From the NCBI RefSeq assembly GCF_037890695.1, contig NZ_CP149571.1, positions 3,750,001-3,814,000 on the forward strand: 64,000 nucleotides of DNA, in the 5' to 3' direction. The DNA is from Aeromonas jandaei (lineage in GTDB: Bacteria > Pseudomonadota > Gammaproteobacteria > Enterobacterales > Aeromonadaceae). Position 1 is the first letter of the stretch, and every line of letters begins with the position of its first letter. The notes beneath the pieces were generated by a model. That model saw only the letters and a program-made list of their open reading frames with translations, was not told the DNA's origin and ran no database searches. Both the position numbers and the translations under genes were made by a program. Positions 9,321 to 19,889 of the stretch are shown piece after piece.

Positions 9321-10658
9321 ATGAGTTCAGAGGTATGGGTCATCGCTACCTTGCTAAGTAGCATCGTTCTTATCGTGGTCACCATAGTAAAGGGCAAGAT
9401 CCACCCCTTTCTTGCCCTGCTGTTGGCCAGCTTCTATGTGGGCACCCTGATGGGGATGGAGCCCCTCAAGATGGTCAGCGCCATGGAAGAGGGAATTGGC
9501 GGCACGCTCGGCTTTCTCGCCGCCGTCATCGGCCTTGGCACCATACTCGGCAAGATGATGGAGGTGTCGGGCGCGGCGGAGCGTATCGGCCTCGCCCTGC
9601 AGAGATGCCACTGGCTCTCGCCGGATGTCATCATGGTGCTGGTTGGTCTGGTATGTGGCATCACCCTGTTCGTCGAAGTTGGCGTGGTACTGCTGATCCC
9701 ACTGGCCTTCTCCATCGCCCGCAAGACCAACACCTCGCTGCTCAAGCTGGCCATTCCGCTCTGCACCGCCCTGATGGCCGTGCACTGCATCGTACCGCCG
9801 CACCCTGCTGCCCTCTATGTCACCAATCAGCTGGGCGCCGATGTGGGTTCCGTCATCGTCTATGGTCTGGCGGTCGGCCTCTTCGCCTCTCTTATCGGCG
9901 GCCCTCTGTTCCTTAAACTGCTGGGTAACCGGCTCCCGTTCAAGGGGGTACCCGATGCCTTTGCCGACATCAAGGCGCGCGATGAGGCCACTCTCCCGAC
10001 CTTGAGCGCCTCGCTCTTTACCGTGCTGCTGCCCATCCTGCTGATGCTGGCCAAGACGGTCGCCGAGCTCAACATGGATCACGCCAGCCACCTCTACACC
10101 GTGCTGGAATTTATCGGCAACCCCATCACCGCCATGTTTATCGCAGCCTTCACCGCCTACTACGTGCTGGGGATCCGCCAGCAGATGAAGATGGAGGGAC
10201 TGCTTAACAAGACCGAGGAGTGCTTCTCCTCCATCGCCAACATTCTGCTCATCATCGGTGCGGGTGGCGCTTTCAACGGGGTGCTCAAGGCAAGCGGCCT
10301 GGGCGATAGCCTGGCCACCATCCTCTCCCAGCTGGATATGCACCCCATTCTTCTGGCCTGGCTGGTTGCCATCGTGCTGCACGCCGCCGTGGGCTCCGCC
10401 ACCGTCGCCATGATGGGCGCCACCGCCATCGTCTCCCCCATCATGGTGCACTACCCGAACATCAGCCCGGAGATCATGACCCTGGCCATCGGCTCAGGCG
10501 CCATTGGCTGCACCATGGTGACCGACTCTCTGTTCTGGCTGGTCAAACAGTATTGCGGTGCCACCCTGAACGAAACACTCAAGTACTACACCACCGCCAC
10601 CTTTGTTGCCTCCCTGATGGCGCTGGCCGGTACTTTCCTGCTCTCCTTTATCGTGTAA
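9321..10658 (+). CDS. dsdX: D-serine permease DsdX (GntP family)
   Basis: This inner-membrane H+ symporter takes up D-serine. From the ATG at 9321 it has 445 residues, exactly the E. coli DsdX length; GAGG lies 6 nt before that codon, whereas an in-frame ATG 15 nt earlier lacks a ribosome-binding site. About 12 hydrophobic helices span the protein. Family-defining stretches such as [20 protein letters not shown] and [18 protein letters not shown] are conserved. It is followed 16 nt later by dsdA, giving a two-gene operon under DsdC. Confidence 0.95.
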   Translation: MSSEVWVIATLLSSIVLIVVTIVKGKIHPFLALLLASFYVGTLMGMEPLKMVSAMEEGIGGTLGFLAAVIGLGTILGKMMEVSGAAERIGLALQRCHWLSPDVIMVLVGLVCGITLFVEVGVVLLIPLAFSIARKTNTSLLKLAIPLCTALMAVHCIVPPHPAALYVTNQLGADVGSVIVYGLAVGLFASLIGGPLFLKLLGNRLPFKGVPDAFADIKARDEATLPTLSASLFTVLLPILLMLAKTVAELNMDHASHLYTVLEFIGNPITAMFIAAFTAYYVLGIRQQMKMEGLLNKTEECFSSIANILLIIGAGGAFNGVLKASGLGDSLATILSQLDMHPILLAWLVAIVLHAAVGSATVAMMGATAIVSPIMVHYPNISPEIMTLAIGSGAIGCTMVTDSLFWLVKQYCGATLNETLKYYTTATFVASLMALAGTFLLSFIV

Positions 10659-10674
10659 CAAGACCGAGAACACT

Positions 10675-12006
10675 ATGAAAAACATCGACGTACAACAGCT
10701 CACAGCGCAATTTCCACTGGTGCAATCCCTGATCGCGCTAGAGCCAGTCACCTGGTTCAACCCCAACACCACCACTCTGGCTGCCGGTCTGCCCTATGTG
10801 GGGCTCGATAATAACAATGTGGCGGACGCTTCCGCTCGGCTGGCCCGCTTCGCCCCCTACATGTGCGAAGCCTTCCCCGAGACCCGCGCCAGCAACGGTA
10901 TTCTGGAGTCCGACATCGCCGCCATTCCGGCGATGCAGGCCACGCTCAACCAGCGTTACGGCGTTGAAGTCACCGGTAGACTGCTGCTGAAAAAAGATAG
11001 CCACCTGCCCATCTCCGGCTCCATCAAGGCGCGCGGCGGCATCTACGAGGTGCTGGCCCATGCCGAGCAGCTGGCCATCAAAGCCGGTCTGCTGCGAGAA
11101 GAGGATGACTACCGCAAGCTCTTTAGCGACGAGTTCCGCCAGTTCTTCAGCCAGTACAGCATCGCAGTGGGCTCCACCGGCAACCTTGGCATGTCCATCG
11201 GCATCATGAGCGCCAAGCTGGGCTTTACCGTTACCGTCCACATGTCGGCCGATGCGCGGGAGTGGAAGAAGCGAAAATTGCGCGAACATGGCGCCATCGT
11301 GGTCGAATATGCCGAAGATTACGGGGTTGCGGTGGAACAGGGGCGCAAAGAGGCCGAGCGGGATCCCAACTGCTTCTTTATCGATGACGAGAACTCCCGC
11401 ACCCTGTTCCTCGGCTACTCGGTGGCGGGCGAGCGGGTGAAAACGCAGTTCGACCAGATGGGCATCAAGGTGGATGCCGACCACCCGCTGTTTGTCTATT
11501 TGCCCTGTGGCGTAGGCGGCGGCCCGGGCGGGGTGGCCTTTGGTCTCAAGCTCGCGTTCGGTGATCATGTCCACTGTCTGTTTGCCGAGCCGACCCACTC
11601 CCCCTGCATGCTGCTGGGGGTTCACACCGGACTACACGATGCCATTGCGGTGCAGGATTTGGGTATCGACAACCTCACCGCGGCCGACGGCCTTGCTGTG
11701 GGGCGCGCCTCCGGCTTCGTCGGTCGCGCCATGGAGCGGCTGCTCGATGGCTTCTACACCCTGAGCGATCAGGAGATGTATGACCTGCTGGGACTGCTGG
11801 CGCGCGATGAGCAGATCAAGCTGGAACCCTCGGCGCTGGCCGGCATGGCTGGCCCGTGGCGCGTAGCCGCCGATCCGGCATGGCAAACCGCGCAGGGACT
11901 GGACGCGGCAACCATGGCCCGCGCCACCCATCTGGTGTGGGCCACCGGCGGCGGCATGGTCCCGGCCGAGGAGATGACCAAGTATCTGGCTGCGGCCAAC
12001 ATCTGA
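10675..12006 (+). CDS. dsdA: D-serine ammonia-lyase (dehydratase) DsdA
   Basis: This pyridoxal-phosphate enzyme converts D-serine to pyruvate and ammonia, detoxifying it and supplying carbon and nitrogen. It has 443 residues, against 442 in E. coli. The Schiff-base lysine is K118 in [13 protein letters not shown] glycine-rich phosphate-binding loop is near 275-285 ([14 protein letters not shown]), and [13 protein letters not shown] is near 165. It is the second gene of the dsdXA operon and ends at a bidirectional terminator shared with icd. Confidence 0.96.
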   Translation: MKNIDVQQLTAQFPLVQSLIALEPVTWFNPNTTTLAAGLPYVGLDNNNVADASARLARFAPYMCEAFPETRASNGILESDIAAIPAMQATLNQRYGVEVTGRLLLKKDSHLPISGSIKARGGIYEVLAHAEQLAIKAGLLREEDDYRKLFSDEFRQFFSQYSIAVGSTGNLGMSIGIMSAKLGFTVTVHMSADAREWKKRKLREHGAIVVEYAEDYGVAVEQGRKEAERDPNCFFIDDENSRTLFLGYSVAGERVKTQFDQMGIKVDADHPLFVYLPCGVGGGPGGVAFGLKLAFGDHVHCLFAEPTHSPCMLLGVHTGLHDAIAVQDLGIDNLTAADGLAVGRASGFVGRAMERLLDGFYTLSDQEMYDLLGLLARDEQIKLEPSALAGMAGPWRVAADPAWQTAQGLDAATMARATHLVWATGGGMVPAEEMTKYLAAANI

Positions 12007-12027
12007 TCCTCTTCACTCACGCGAGAT

Positions 12028-12060
12028 AAAAAAAACCGGCGCTCATGGCGCCGGTTTTGT
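12028..12060. terminator. Bidirectional dsdA/icd terminator
   Basis: The stem ACCGGCGC/GCGCCGGT with a short loop is flanked by an A-run on the left and TTTT on the right, between convergent genes. Confidence 0.9.
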
Positions 12061-12082
12061 CTTTTCTGGCAAGCAGAAGACA

Positions 12083-13336
12083 TTACATCTGGTCGATCAT
12101 GTCCTGAGCAAACTGGGAGCAGGAGCGCAGGGTGGCCCCTTCCATCAGACGCTCGAAGTCATAGGTGACGGTCTTGTTGCGGATCGCCGCTTCCATCCCC
12201 TTGATGATGAGATCGGCCGCTTCGACCCAGCCCATGTGGCGCAGCATCATCTCGGCGGAGAGGATCAGCGAGCCCGGGTTAACCTTGTCCTGACCGGCAT
12301 ATTTCGGCGCAGTACCGTGAGTTGCCTCGAACAGGGCCACGCCGTCACCGATGTTGGCACCCGGTGCGATACCGATACCGCCCACCTGAGCAGCCAGCGC
12401 ATCGGAGATATAGTCGCCGTTGAGGTTCATACAGGCGATGACGTCATACTCGGCCGGACGCAGCAGGATCTGCTGCAGGAAGGCGTCGGCGATGACATCC
12501 TTGATGACGATGGTCTTGCCGGTTTTCGGGTTCTTGAAGGAGCACCAGGGGCCGCCGTCAATCAGCTGGGCACCGTACTCGTTCTGGGCCAGAGCATAGC
12601 CCCAATCCTTGAAGGCACCTTCGGTGAACTTCATGATGTTGCCCTTGTGCACCAGAGTCACGGAGTCGCGATCGTTGTCGATGGCATACTCGATGGCGGC
12701 ACGCACCAGACGCTCGGTACCGGCCTTGGACATCGGCTTGATGCCGATCCCGCAGGACTCGGGGAAGCGAATTTTCTTCACACCCATCTCGTTTTGCAGG
12801 AAGGCGATCACCTTGTTCGCTTCGGCGCTGTCGGCCTTCCACTCGATACCGGCATAGATGTCTTCGGCGTTTTCGCGGAAGATCACCATGTCTGTCAGAT
12901 CAGGACGCTTCACCGGGCTCGGGGTGCCGTCGTAGTAACGCACCGGGCGCAGGCAGATGTAGAGATCCAGCTCCTGACGCAGAGCCACGTTGAGAGAGCG
13001 GATACCGCCACCGACCGGCGTGGTCAGCGGGCCCTTGATGGCCACGCAGTATTCGCGAATGAAATCGAGGGTTTCGGCCGGCAGCCAGGCACCTTCACCA
13101 TAGACATGAGTCGACTTCTCGCCGGTGTAGATCTCCATCCAGGCGATCTTGCGCTCGCCCTTGTAGGCTTTCTCGACCGCAGCATTCACCACATTCAACA
13201 TGGCCGGGGTTACGTCAACACCGATGCCATCCCCTTCGATAAACGGAATGATCGGATGGTTGGGAACCTGCAGCTTGCCGCTGGCGTCGACTGTGATTTT
13301 CTGGCCCTGGGTCGGGATAACTACTTTGCTTTCCAT
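12083..13336 (-). CDS. icd: Isocitrate dehydrogenase (NADP+)
   Basis: Icd is the TCA-cycle enzyme that oxidises and decarboxylates isocitrate to 2-oxoglutarate, producing NADPH. It has 417 residues, against 416 in E. coli. The start is the second of two nearby ATGs (13336): AGGAG directly abuts the first ATG but stands 6 nt from the second, and the protein then begins [11 protein letters not shown] as expected. S114 in [13 protein letters not shown] corresponds to the serine phosphorylated by AceK. The substrate and metal motifs [14 protein letters not shown] and [14 protein letters not shown] are intact. Confidence 0.97.
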   Translation of the reverse strand: MESKVVIPTQGQKITVDASGKLQVPNHPIIPFIEGDGIGVDVTPAMLNVVNAAVEKAYKGERKIAWMEIYTGEKSTHVYGEGAWLPAETLDFIREYCVAIKGPLTTPVGGGIRSLNVALRQELDLYICLRPVRYYDGTPSPVKRPDLTDMVIFRENAEDIYAGIEWKADSAEANKVIAFLQNEMGVKKIRFPESCGIGIKPMSKAGTERLVRAAIEYAIDNDRDSVTLVHKGNIMKFTEGAFKDWGYALAQNEYGAQLIDGGPWCSFKNPKTGKTIVIKDVIADAFLQQILLRPAEYDVIACMNLNGDYISDALAAQVGGIGIAPGANIGDGVALFEATHGTAPKYAGQDKVNPGSLILSAEMMLRHMGWVEAADLIIKGMEAAIRNKTVTYDFERLMEGATLRSCSQFAQDMIDQM

Positions 13337-13436
13337 CGGCATCTCCTAACTTCCGTTTGTTATCAACTTGTTTGTTGCGCGCGGCCATCTTAGCCCATTC
13401 ATTTTCATAATAAAATGGCGAGCTCGCATGTCAGAC

Positions 13437-13457
13437 CAAAGAGGTAGAGCCTCTTTG
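13437..13457. other. Inverted repeat between araC-type gene and icd
   Basis: A perfect 8-bp inverted repeat CAAAGAGG/CCTCTTTG with a 5-nt loop and no T-tract. It may be a weak 3' hairpin of the AraC gene or an operator in the icd promoter region. Confidence 0.4.
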
Positions 13458-13506
13458 ACAGTGGCGATTGCATCCCGGCCGAGCTCCTGTTTCGCCCCCG
13501 TTTTTA

Positions 13507-14379
13507 TCACGCCCGCTCATGACTCTGGTTCTGGGGCTGGCTCAGGGAGCGATACTGGGTCGGGGTCAATCCCGTCTTCTGCTTGAACACCCGGCAGAAA
13601 TAGTTCACGTCGCTGTAACCGCAGCGGCTTGCTACCTCTTCAAGGCGGAAGCGGTACTTTTTCAGCATGAATTTGGCCCGATCGATCCGTACCCAGCTGA
13701 TGTAATCGGCAAGGCGCATATGGCCCTGCTCGCGAAACAGGTGGGAGAGATGGCTGGCAGAAACGTTGAAGCGGTGGGCGATGGAATCCCGGGTGATGGG
13801 GCGGTGAAAGTTCTCCTGGATATAGATGCAGATCCCGTGAAAGAGATCTGCCCCCCGCGGCCGATCTGTGGCAGAGGCGATCAGCAGTTGCCGGGCGCTC
13901 GACAACAACGCCTGCAGCAGGTGGTCATCGGTAGGAGAGCGACCGGGATCCTCGGCCAACACGTTGAGCGCCGCCAGTATGTGTTCGATGACGTGACCCG
14001 CTCGCGCCATGATGCTGTGCTTTTGCACATCGAAGAAATCGGGGTCTTCCCGTCGCTTGCTCACCAGACTGAAGCCCAGCTGGCGCTTGCCAAAGAGCAG
14101 GCTCAGCACCGAGCAGTCGGTGGTCCAGAGCGGCTTGTTCCAGCCGTTGGGGGGGATGTAGAGCGCCTGTCCCGGCAATACGCAGATCTCCCTGACTCCC
14201 TCCTCCCTGTCCCAGATCTGGTTGAGATACTCGCCGCTGAACACCAGTTCGAGACGGGGAAAGTTGACCTGATAGCTGAAACCTGGGGGTACCCCCTGTT
14301 CACTGGCAAACCAGATTTGGTCAAATGGAACCTGTTCGCTCAGGGCTCCGTCGAGCAGTTGGTTGAAGATGAGAGACAT
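13507..14379 (-). CDS. AraC-family transcriptional regulator
   Basis: The 290-residue protein has an N-terminal cupin-like sensory half (about 1-170, with ICVLPGQALYIPPNGWNKP) and a C-terminal pair of helix-turn-helices (about 185-285: ITRDSIAHRFNVSASHLSHLFRE and LEEVASRCGYSDVNYFCRVFKQKTGLTPTQYR). The ATG at 14379 has AGGA 5 nt upstream; a TTG five codons earlier has no such site. The gene is divergent from manA across 129 bp. In Vibrio a comparable AraC gene sits with manA and a PTS IIABC gene, so control of mannose use is a reasonable inference, but the effector is not shown here. Confidence 0.85.
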   Translation of the reverse strand: MSLIFNQLLDGALSEQVPFDQIWFASEQGVPPGFSYQVNFPRLELVFSGEYLNQIWDREEGVREICVLPGQALYIPPNGWNKPLWTTDCSVLSLLFGKRQLGFSLVSKRREDPDFFDVQKHSIMARAGHVIEHILAALNVLAEDPGRSPTDDHLLQALLSSARQLLIASATDRPRGADLFHGICIYIQENFHRPITRDSIAHRFNVSASHLSHLFREQGHMRLADYISWVRIDRAKFMLKKYRFRLEEVASRCGYSDVNYFCRVFKQKTGLTPTQYRSLSQPQNQSHERA

Positions 14380-14508
14380 GGTGATCCTGATCAAGAGAGA
14401 GGCAAGCGGTTGCGGCGCGCGCGACCGCCCATGTTATAGTCTGGTCCACAGCAGCAATGCCACCCTTTTCTGCACCCGATTTTCTTCAAACTAGACGAGG
14501 CGTCCCTT

Positions 14509-15708
14509 ATGAGCAGTAGCGATCTGCCCTCCTTTCTGTTGATGCAAAACCCGATTCAAGGCTATGACTGGGGCAGTCATGACTCCCTCACCACCCTGTT
14601 TGGCATTGCCAATCCCCAGGGCAAACCCCAGGCCGAGCTCTGGATGGGCGCCCACCCCAACGGCTGTTCCGACGTAGTAGTGGCGGGCCAGACCCAGAAG
14701 CTCTCGACCCTGATCGAACGCACCCCCGCCGCCGTGCTGGGTGAGGCCACCCTCGCCCGTTTTGGCAGCCTGCCATTCCTGTTCAAGGTGCTGTGCGCCG
14801 AGAAAGCCCTCTCCATTCAGGTGCACCCGAGCAAGGCTCAGGCCGAAGCGGGCTTTGCCAAGGAAGAGGCTGCCGGCATCGATGCCAAGGCAGCCAATCG
14901 CAACTACAAGGACCCGAACCACAAGCCGGAGCTGGTGTTTGCCCTCACCCCCTATCAGGCGATGAACGGCTTTCGGGCCATCCCCGCCATTCTGGCACTG
15001 TTCGAGCGGGTCAATCTGCCGGCCATCGCCGATCTGACCGCAGCCCTTGCCGCCAACCAGAATGAAGCGGGGCTGCAGCACTTCTTCCACCAGCTGCTGG
15101 TACTGGAAGGGGCGCGCAAGGAGGAGGCGCTTGCAGGTCTGCTGACCTATGCCGCCGCCCATCAGGATGAGGAGACCTTTGCCCTTATCACCAGTCTGGC
15201 GGCCCAGTATCCGGGCGACGTCGGACTCTTCTCGCCGCTGCTGCTGAACGTGGTGACCCTCAAGCCCGGGCAGGCGATGTTCCTCGATGCCTGCACCCCG
15301 CACGCCTATGTACGCGGCACCGGCCTCGAGATCATGGCCAACTCGGACAACGTGCTGCGCGCCGGCCTCACCCCCAAATACATCGATGTGGCAGAACTGC
15401 TGGACTGTACCCGCTGCCAGGCCAAACCGGACGACCAGATCCTGCTTGCTCCCCATGTTGAAGGATCGGTGCAGCACTTCGAGGTACCGGTACCTGACTT
15501 CACCTTCAGCGTCTATCCGGCGGGCGAGCACCAGCTCACCACCGCCAGCGCCGAGATCCTGTTTGCCATCGATGCAACCGTGATCCTCAAGTGCGGCGAT
15601 GAGACGCTGCGTCTCGAGAAGGGCCAGTCTGCCTTTATCCCGGCCGCCACCGGCAGCTACCAGCTGCTGGCCGAAGGGCGAGTCGCTCGCGCCGGCAACC
15701 GCAGCTAA
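14509..15708 (+). CDS. manA: Mannose-6-phosphate isomerase, class I
   Basis: This zinc enzyme interconverts mannose-6-phosphate and fructose-6-phosphate, linking mannose uptake to glycolysis and GDP-mannose synthesis. It has 399 residues, against 391 in E. coli. Zinc and active-site motifs are intact: AELWMGAHPNG (about 44-54), LSIQVHPSK (about 103-111), NHKPELVFALTP (about 138) and the LDACTPHAYVRGTGLEIMANSDN stretch (about 265). GAGG lies about 8 nt before the ATG. It is divergent from the AraC gene and followed by a good terminator. Confidence 0.95.
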   Translation: MSSSDLPSFLLMQNPIQGYDWGSHDSLTTLFGIANPQGKPQAELWMGAHPNGCSDVVVAGQTQKLSTLIERTPAAVLGEATLARFGSLPFLFKVLCAEKALSIQVHPSKAQAEAGFAKEEAAGIDAKAANRNYKDPNHKPELVFALTPYQAMNGFRAIPAILALFERVNLPAIADLTAALAANQNEAGLQHFFHQLLVLEGARKEEALAGLLTYAAAHQDEETFALITSLAAQYPGDVGLFSPLLLNVVTLKPGQAMFLDACTPHAYVRGTGLEIMANSDNVLRAGLTPKYIDVAELLDCTRCQAKPDDQILLAPHVEGSVQHFEVPVPDFTFSVYPAGEHQLTTASAEILFAIDATVILKCGDETLRLEKGQSAFIPAATGSYQLLAEGRVARAGNRS

Positions 15709-15735
15709 GGCGCAAACGCCATTACCGAATAAACG

Positions 15736-15762
15736 AAGGGGCCATCATCGATGGCCCTTTTT
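15736..15762 (+). terminator. manA terminator
   Basis: The stem AAGGGGCCAT/ATGGCCCTTT with a 4-5 nt loop ends in a T-run, about 28 nt after the manA stop. Confidence 0.88.
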
Positions 15763-15975
15763 CTTGCGAATCAGTTCATTGCGCAGTTTTCAGCCGAAGA
15801 ATAGACTCCATTCGGATACGACTTTACTGCCAAAATTCTTGATGTGCGGCATAAATTCACCACATTCCTCTTTCGCTGCGCCTAGCGTTGACTATGATGC
15901 CCGTTTAACCACCCCCTTTTTCCGGAGACCGCCATGACCCTTCCTCGTCAACCGGTACAGGTCAGGAACCACACA

Positions 15976-16482
15976 ATGAAAGCCGGCACTGCACTCCCGC
16001 TGTTGCTGCTGGCACTGCTGGGCAACCCGGTTTATGCCGCTTGCGATGACGGCGTTGCCATCAAGCATGCCAAGGCGTTCTGGGAGCATCACCGGAACTT
16101 CTATTACACCGATCCGGCCAGGATCAAAGAGTTGCTGACCCCGGACTTTTTCAGTGTGCTGAGCCGCGAGGCCGAGTGCAATGCCGACGGGGAGGTGTGC
16201 GCCATTGATGCCGATCCCTGGACCAACGCGCAGGATGGCGATGTGGTCGAGCCTATCACCTTCAGTGCAACCAGCAGCAGCGACAGCGCGGTGGCCGTAA
16301 CCATGCGCTACCGTCTGGCGATGACAGATACCCGGCAGGAGCCGCAGGAGGTCACCCTCCAGCTGCAAAAATCGGGCGATCAACGCTGCTTTTTACTCGA
16401 CGACTTTATCCCCCCGGGCGAAGGCTCCCTGAAAAAGCAGCTGCAGCAGTGGCAACTGCAAAATGATGGCGGGCAACAATAA
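15976..16482 (+). CDS. Exported hypothetical protein (DUF3828-like)
   Basis: From the ATG at 15976 (CAGGAA about 8 nt upstream) this gives 168 residues with a clear signal peptide ending PVYA-AC. An in-frame ATG at 15934 also has a GGAG and would add 14 residues before the signal, so the start is ambiguous. The mature protein is small, acidic and periplasmic, with two Cys pairs that could form disulfides (AEC and EVC; one near each end). Layout (helix followed by a curved beta sheet, YYTDPARIKELLTPDFFSVL) suggests a DUF3828/NTF2-like fold, a weak inference. No function can be assigned. Confidence 0.65.
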   Translation: MKAGTALPLLLLALLGNPVYAACDDGVAIKHAKAFWEHHRNFYYTDPARIKELLTPDFFSVLSREAECNADGEVCAIDADPWTNAQDGDVVEPITFSATSSSDSAVAVTMRYRLAMTDTRQEPQEVTLQLQKSGDQRCFLLDDFIPPGEGSLKKQLQQWQLQNDGGQQ

Positions 16483-17391
16483 ACGACCTTGGAAGGGCTG
16501 CGGGGTAAGGCCAGCACTCCCGGCGCTCAATGAAAAGGGGCTGATATTCCCTATCCCTCACACAACATATATGAACTATTTGGCAAGCCGCTCAGTTTTT
16601 CGGAATGCCTCTCCTCTGCTTACTCTCTTTTGGCGGCTCAGCTTGGCTCTGCCATCGCACCTTGAACCTCACACTAAACTCAACCCTGCTGCGCTTCCCA
16701 CTGGCCGTCAGTGCTTGATTAACTCCTGATTCAGAGAGCTCACTCTGCTGGAGGAAAATATTGGGCGTCCGCTCAAACAGGAATGATATCCGGATCATCT
16801 GGATAATATGAGGAGAGAAAAATAATAGTGCACTCCTTATCTCTTTTATTTATCGGTTCCAATAAGAACCAAAATCACCATGGAGATAGCTCGCCGATGC
16901 ATTTTTTCATGCCATTTCCTAGATGTCGTCATATGTCATTCTGGTACAACCACAAAGCAAGCCTCAGTGAAATGAAAGAGTTCTCTTTTGATTTACCAAA
17001 ACCTGCTCGCCGTCATTTCACTTAGCAGACAAATAGTGTCAAACGGACATAGCCAGCCAACGATCATCAGCATCATAAAAAAAGCTATTGAATTAAAAGG
17101 AAAAACATCAAAAAACCTTGATAACCATGACCACGCTGGATTTAAAAATAAAAAGTGATTCGACAAAAATAACTAGATGGTTCTATCAATAATAAAAATG
17201 ACTAGTGATGGATCTGATATTTATTTTTGGCATGTCAGCCAAACACGGTTGATGTCAGAAAATGAACATTTCATTTCCCTTGTGATTAAACTCGCTTTTA
17301 TTTGATTTATTTTTAAGGTATCACATCCCGTGGTCGATATAAAAATTTCACATATCGATTTCCTTGGAAAATAATAGATACAAGAGGCCAT
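16483..17391. other. AT-rich gene-poor gap before the chemoreceptor
   Basis: About 900 nt with markedly lower GC than its surroundings, especially after 16800. Short frames in it (for example 16828-17025) lack family features. It contains a TATCC/GGATA inverted repeat near 16788-16807 and, near its right end, a sigma-28-like promoter. I see no terminator for the gene at 15976 and no RNA gene. It could be decayed DNA or a recently acquired segment. Confidence 0.5.
17314..17340 (+). promoter_or_regulatory. Putative sigma-28 (FliA) promoter for the chemoreceptor
   Basis: TAAGGTAT and GTCGATAT are separated by exactly 11 nt. They match the flagellar sigma-28 consensus TAAAGTTT-N11-GCCGATAA at 6 of 8 positions in each box. 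The chemoreceptor start lies 51 nt downstream. Chemoreceptor genes are classic FliA targets, so position and function agree. Confidence 0.6.
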
Positions 17392-19032
17392 ATGCTGACA
17401 AAAATGACAATAGGGCAAAAGCTGATAATGGCGTTTACCACTCTCGCATTGTTGATGCTGGGGTTTGCCTGGTTCGCCACTGCGCAACTATCCAATATTT
17501 ACCGTGATGCCAGCGAGGTCACTGACAATATTGTCCCCTCCATCCGTGCATCCAGCCAGATGCACGTGGCCTTGCTGGATGCTCGCCGTGCCGAGCTGAA
17601 CATGGTGATCGATGCTCTGGGTAAGGATTCCGCCTCCCTCAGCAACAGCACACAGAATTTCGAGGCGGCAAAAAACCAGTTCACTGCCGCCGAACAACGG
17701 TATGGATCTATGCCTTTTGTCTCGGAACAAGATCGCAATATCTTCGCCGACCTGCAGGCTGCTGCAGCCAAATACTTCTCCGTCCATGACAACCTGCAAA
17801 CGGCCATCGTACAGGGCGACATGGTTCGGGTGCAGTCGTTGATCAAAAATGAGTCTCGCACAGCACTTGAACAGGCCGGACAGGATGGTCTGGAACTACG
17901 CAAGGAGAACGATCGGGTCGCCAATCAACTGACCAAACAGAGTGAGGCTTCCTATGAGCGAGCCAAACTGCTGAGCACTACGATCGGTGCGCTAACCCTG
18001 CTGTTCGTGATTATTGTGGCCTGGCTGCTGATCCGGCAGATCCGCAATCCGGTGATGACCCTGCTGGAGCAGACCCGCCAGGTGGCGGCAGGCAACCTCA
18101 CCAGCCAGCTCGATATGCAATGCTTCTCCCATGACGAGCTGGGCAAACTGGCCCAGGGATTCAACGAGATGCAATCCAATCTTCGCATGCTGGTCAACGA
18201 GGTCTCTGGCTCGGTGGTGCAGCTGGGAGCGGCCGCCGAAGAGATCAGCGCGGTGGCACTGCAATCGGCCAATAACATGGGGGCTCAGCAGCATGAGCTC
18301 AACCAGCTGGCCACTGCCATGAACGAGATGCAGGCCACGGTACTCGAGGTTGCCCGCAACACCAACGACGCCGCCAGCGCAGCAACCTCCGCCAGCGATA
18401 CTGCTGCACAGGGCAGCGAGACCGTCAATGACTCCATCGGCAGGATCGAGAAAGTGGCTACCGCCATCGAAGAGACGGCTCTGGTAATCCGCCAGCTGGG
18501 TGATGACAGCAGAAATATCGGCATGGTGCTTGAGGTGATCCAGGGGATTGCCGAGCAGACCAACCTGCTGGCACTGAATGCAGCAATCGAGGCCGCACGG
18601 GCAGGTGAACAGGGTCGTGGTTTCGCCGTGGTCGCCGATGAAGTACGCACTCTGGCCAAACGCACTCAGGACTCCACCTCCCAGATCAATCGCATCATCT
18701 CCGAACTGCAGCTGCGCGCCAACGAAGCGGGCGTCACCATGCAGCAGAGTCAGGATATGATGACGGAGACGGTTCATACAGCCCGCGAGGCGGGTGCCGC
18801 CATTGGCGAGATCAGCAGCTCGGTCAATAGCATTTCCCATATGAATATCCAGATCGCTACCGCAACCGAAGAGCAGGGAGCTGTCAGCGAGGAGCTCAAC
18901 CGCAACGTGGTCAATATCAGCAACGCCTCGGAAGAGGTCGCCACCGGCGCCAAGCAAATGGCTCAGGCTTGCAACGACCTCAACCTGCTGGCAAGCCAGC
19001 TGCAGGATGTGGTGCGCAAGTTCCGGATCTGA
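17392..19032 (+). CDS. Methyl-accepting chemotaxis protein
   Basis: The 546-residue transmembrane chemoreceptor has TM1 at about 9-31, a periplasmic domain of about 160 residues with a four-helix-bundle look, TM2 at about 193-214, a HAMP domain (about 215-268) and a long cytoplasmic signalling coiled coil. The hairpin tip that contacts CheW and CheA is conserved as [20 protein letters not shown], followed by [15 protein letters not shown]. Candidate methylation glutamines and glutamates flank it. There is no C-terminal NWETF-like tether. The ligand is unknown; proximity to manA and a PTS gene makes a sugar-related cue possible but unproven. AGAGG precedes the ATG by 4 nt. Confidence 0.95.
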   Translation: MLTKMTIGQKLIMAFTTLALLMLGFAWFATAQLSNIYRDASEVTDNIVPSIRASSQMHVALLDARRAELNMVIDALGKDSASLSNSTQNFEAAKNQFTAAEQRYGSMPFVSEQDRNIFADLQAAAAKYFSVHDNLQTAIVQGDMVRVQSLIKNESRTALEQAGQDGLELRKENDRVANQLTKQSEASYERAKLLSTTIGALTLLFVIIVAWLLIRQIRNPVMTLLEQTRQVAAGNLTSQLDMQCFSHDELGKLAQGFNEMQSNLRMLVNEVSGSVVQLGAAAEEISAVALQSANNMGAQQHELNQLATAMNEMQATVLEVARNTNDAASAATSASDTAAQGSETVNDSIGRIEKVATAIEETALVIRQLGDDSRNIGMVLEVIQGIAEQTNLLALNAAIEAARAGEQGRGFAVVADEVRTLAKRTQDSTSQINRIISELQLRANEAGVTMQQSQDMMTETVHTAREAGAAIGEISSSVNSISHMNIQIATATEEQGAVSEELNRNVVNISNASEEVATGAKQMAQACNDLNLLASQLQDVVRKFRI

Positions 19033-19080
19033 CGACCACTCCCCGAGGGCAAGTCAATCTGACGCGTTCCCCAAATAAAC

Positions 19081-19115
19081 AACCCCGCAGCGTACAAGCG
19101 CTGCGGGGTTGCGTT
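19081..19115 (+). terminator. Chemoreceptor terminator
   Basis: A perfect 12-bp stem AACCCCGCAGCG/CGCTGCGGGGTT with a 6-nt loop is followed by GCGTTATT. The T-tract is weak but the stem very strong. Confidence 0.8.
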
Positions 19116-19183
19116 ATTACGCAGAGTTGCCGATAGCAAAACCGGACTGTGGCTCTTATCGGCTCACACGATAAATTGAGCGG

Positions 19184-19330
19184 TTACCCTACCTCTTCTT
19201 CCTGATAATCACCGGAGCGCTCCTGCTGCAGTGCATCGACTCTCGCCTGCCACTTGTTGTGGGCTTGCTGCTGTAGCTGACGCTCCAGCTCCTGGCGCAT
19301 GGTGTCGACCTCTTGGTCTAGTTTTTCCAT
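19184..19330 (-). CDS. Small 48-residue acidic coiled-coil protein
   Basis: A 48-codon frame starts at an ATG (19330) with AAGGAGATATTCTG just upstream, an excellent ribosome-binding site. The product begins MEKLDQEVDTMRQELERQ and has a Gln/Glu-rich amphipathic helix over nearly its whole length, with an acidic C-terminus (QEEEVG). It has no Cys, signal peptide or membrane segment. It stands alone on the minus strand, convergent with the chemoreceptor gene. It is probably a helical oligomerising protein; the family is not recognised. Confidence 0.65.
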   Translation of the reverse strand: MEKLDQEVDTMRQELERQLQQQAHNKWQARVDALQQERSGDYQEEEVG

Positions 19331-19889
19331 CAGAATATCTCCTTGTTTTAGCGAGTCACACATGTTGAACGCGACTCAGGGCTGACGGCACTTGGCCAAT
19401 GTATCACCTGTTTCGACAACCGGATCCCGCCAACTGCCCAATCAAATAAACGATTGCTTTTAGCTGAACCAATCGAATATTTGGGCTGGTCATCACTCTC
19501 TCCTCCTCCCTTTGCTCCTCACTCTCGTCACGACATTGCTCAGCGGGTCCCTCACCCAAATCCTGTTTTTTGCTGCCCTCTTCACACTTTTTATGGCGGA
19601 TCCACTCACACAAATCTCCATCTGCAGGATTGCCAGAATGGCGTCACTCAAACAGAGATTAATAATGAGCAGCAATTTAACCATATGTTTATAAAGGATT
19701 TTATTTATTCATCATGGTTAAACCCAAGGCTGTGTAAATTGCGAGCAGGGTCACAGGGCAGAGGATGTCACACAAAAATCCAGTAAACGGCACATTTGTC
19801 CGATTTCGACGAGGGGGCAACGGGAGAACAATATTCCAGTCAACCCAATCCCCACCCAGCGAGCTCAGGAACGGAGCCAGGAGAGTGCA
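19331..19889. other. Intergenic region upstream of the PTS gene
   Basis: About 560 nt of AT-richer DNA, bounded by the start of the 48-aa gene and the PTS start. It should contain both promoters. Short frames in it have no ribosome-binding site or motifs. The last 30 nt carry AGGAGAG, the PTS ribosome-binding site. No CRP site could be assigned with confidence. Confidence 0.45.

Noticed and set aside
16828..17025. A 65-codon frame in the AT-rich gap
   Set aside because: It begins at GTG with distant AGGAG and has no family features; composition resembles non-coding DNA here.
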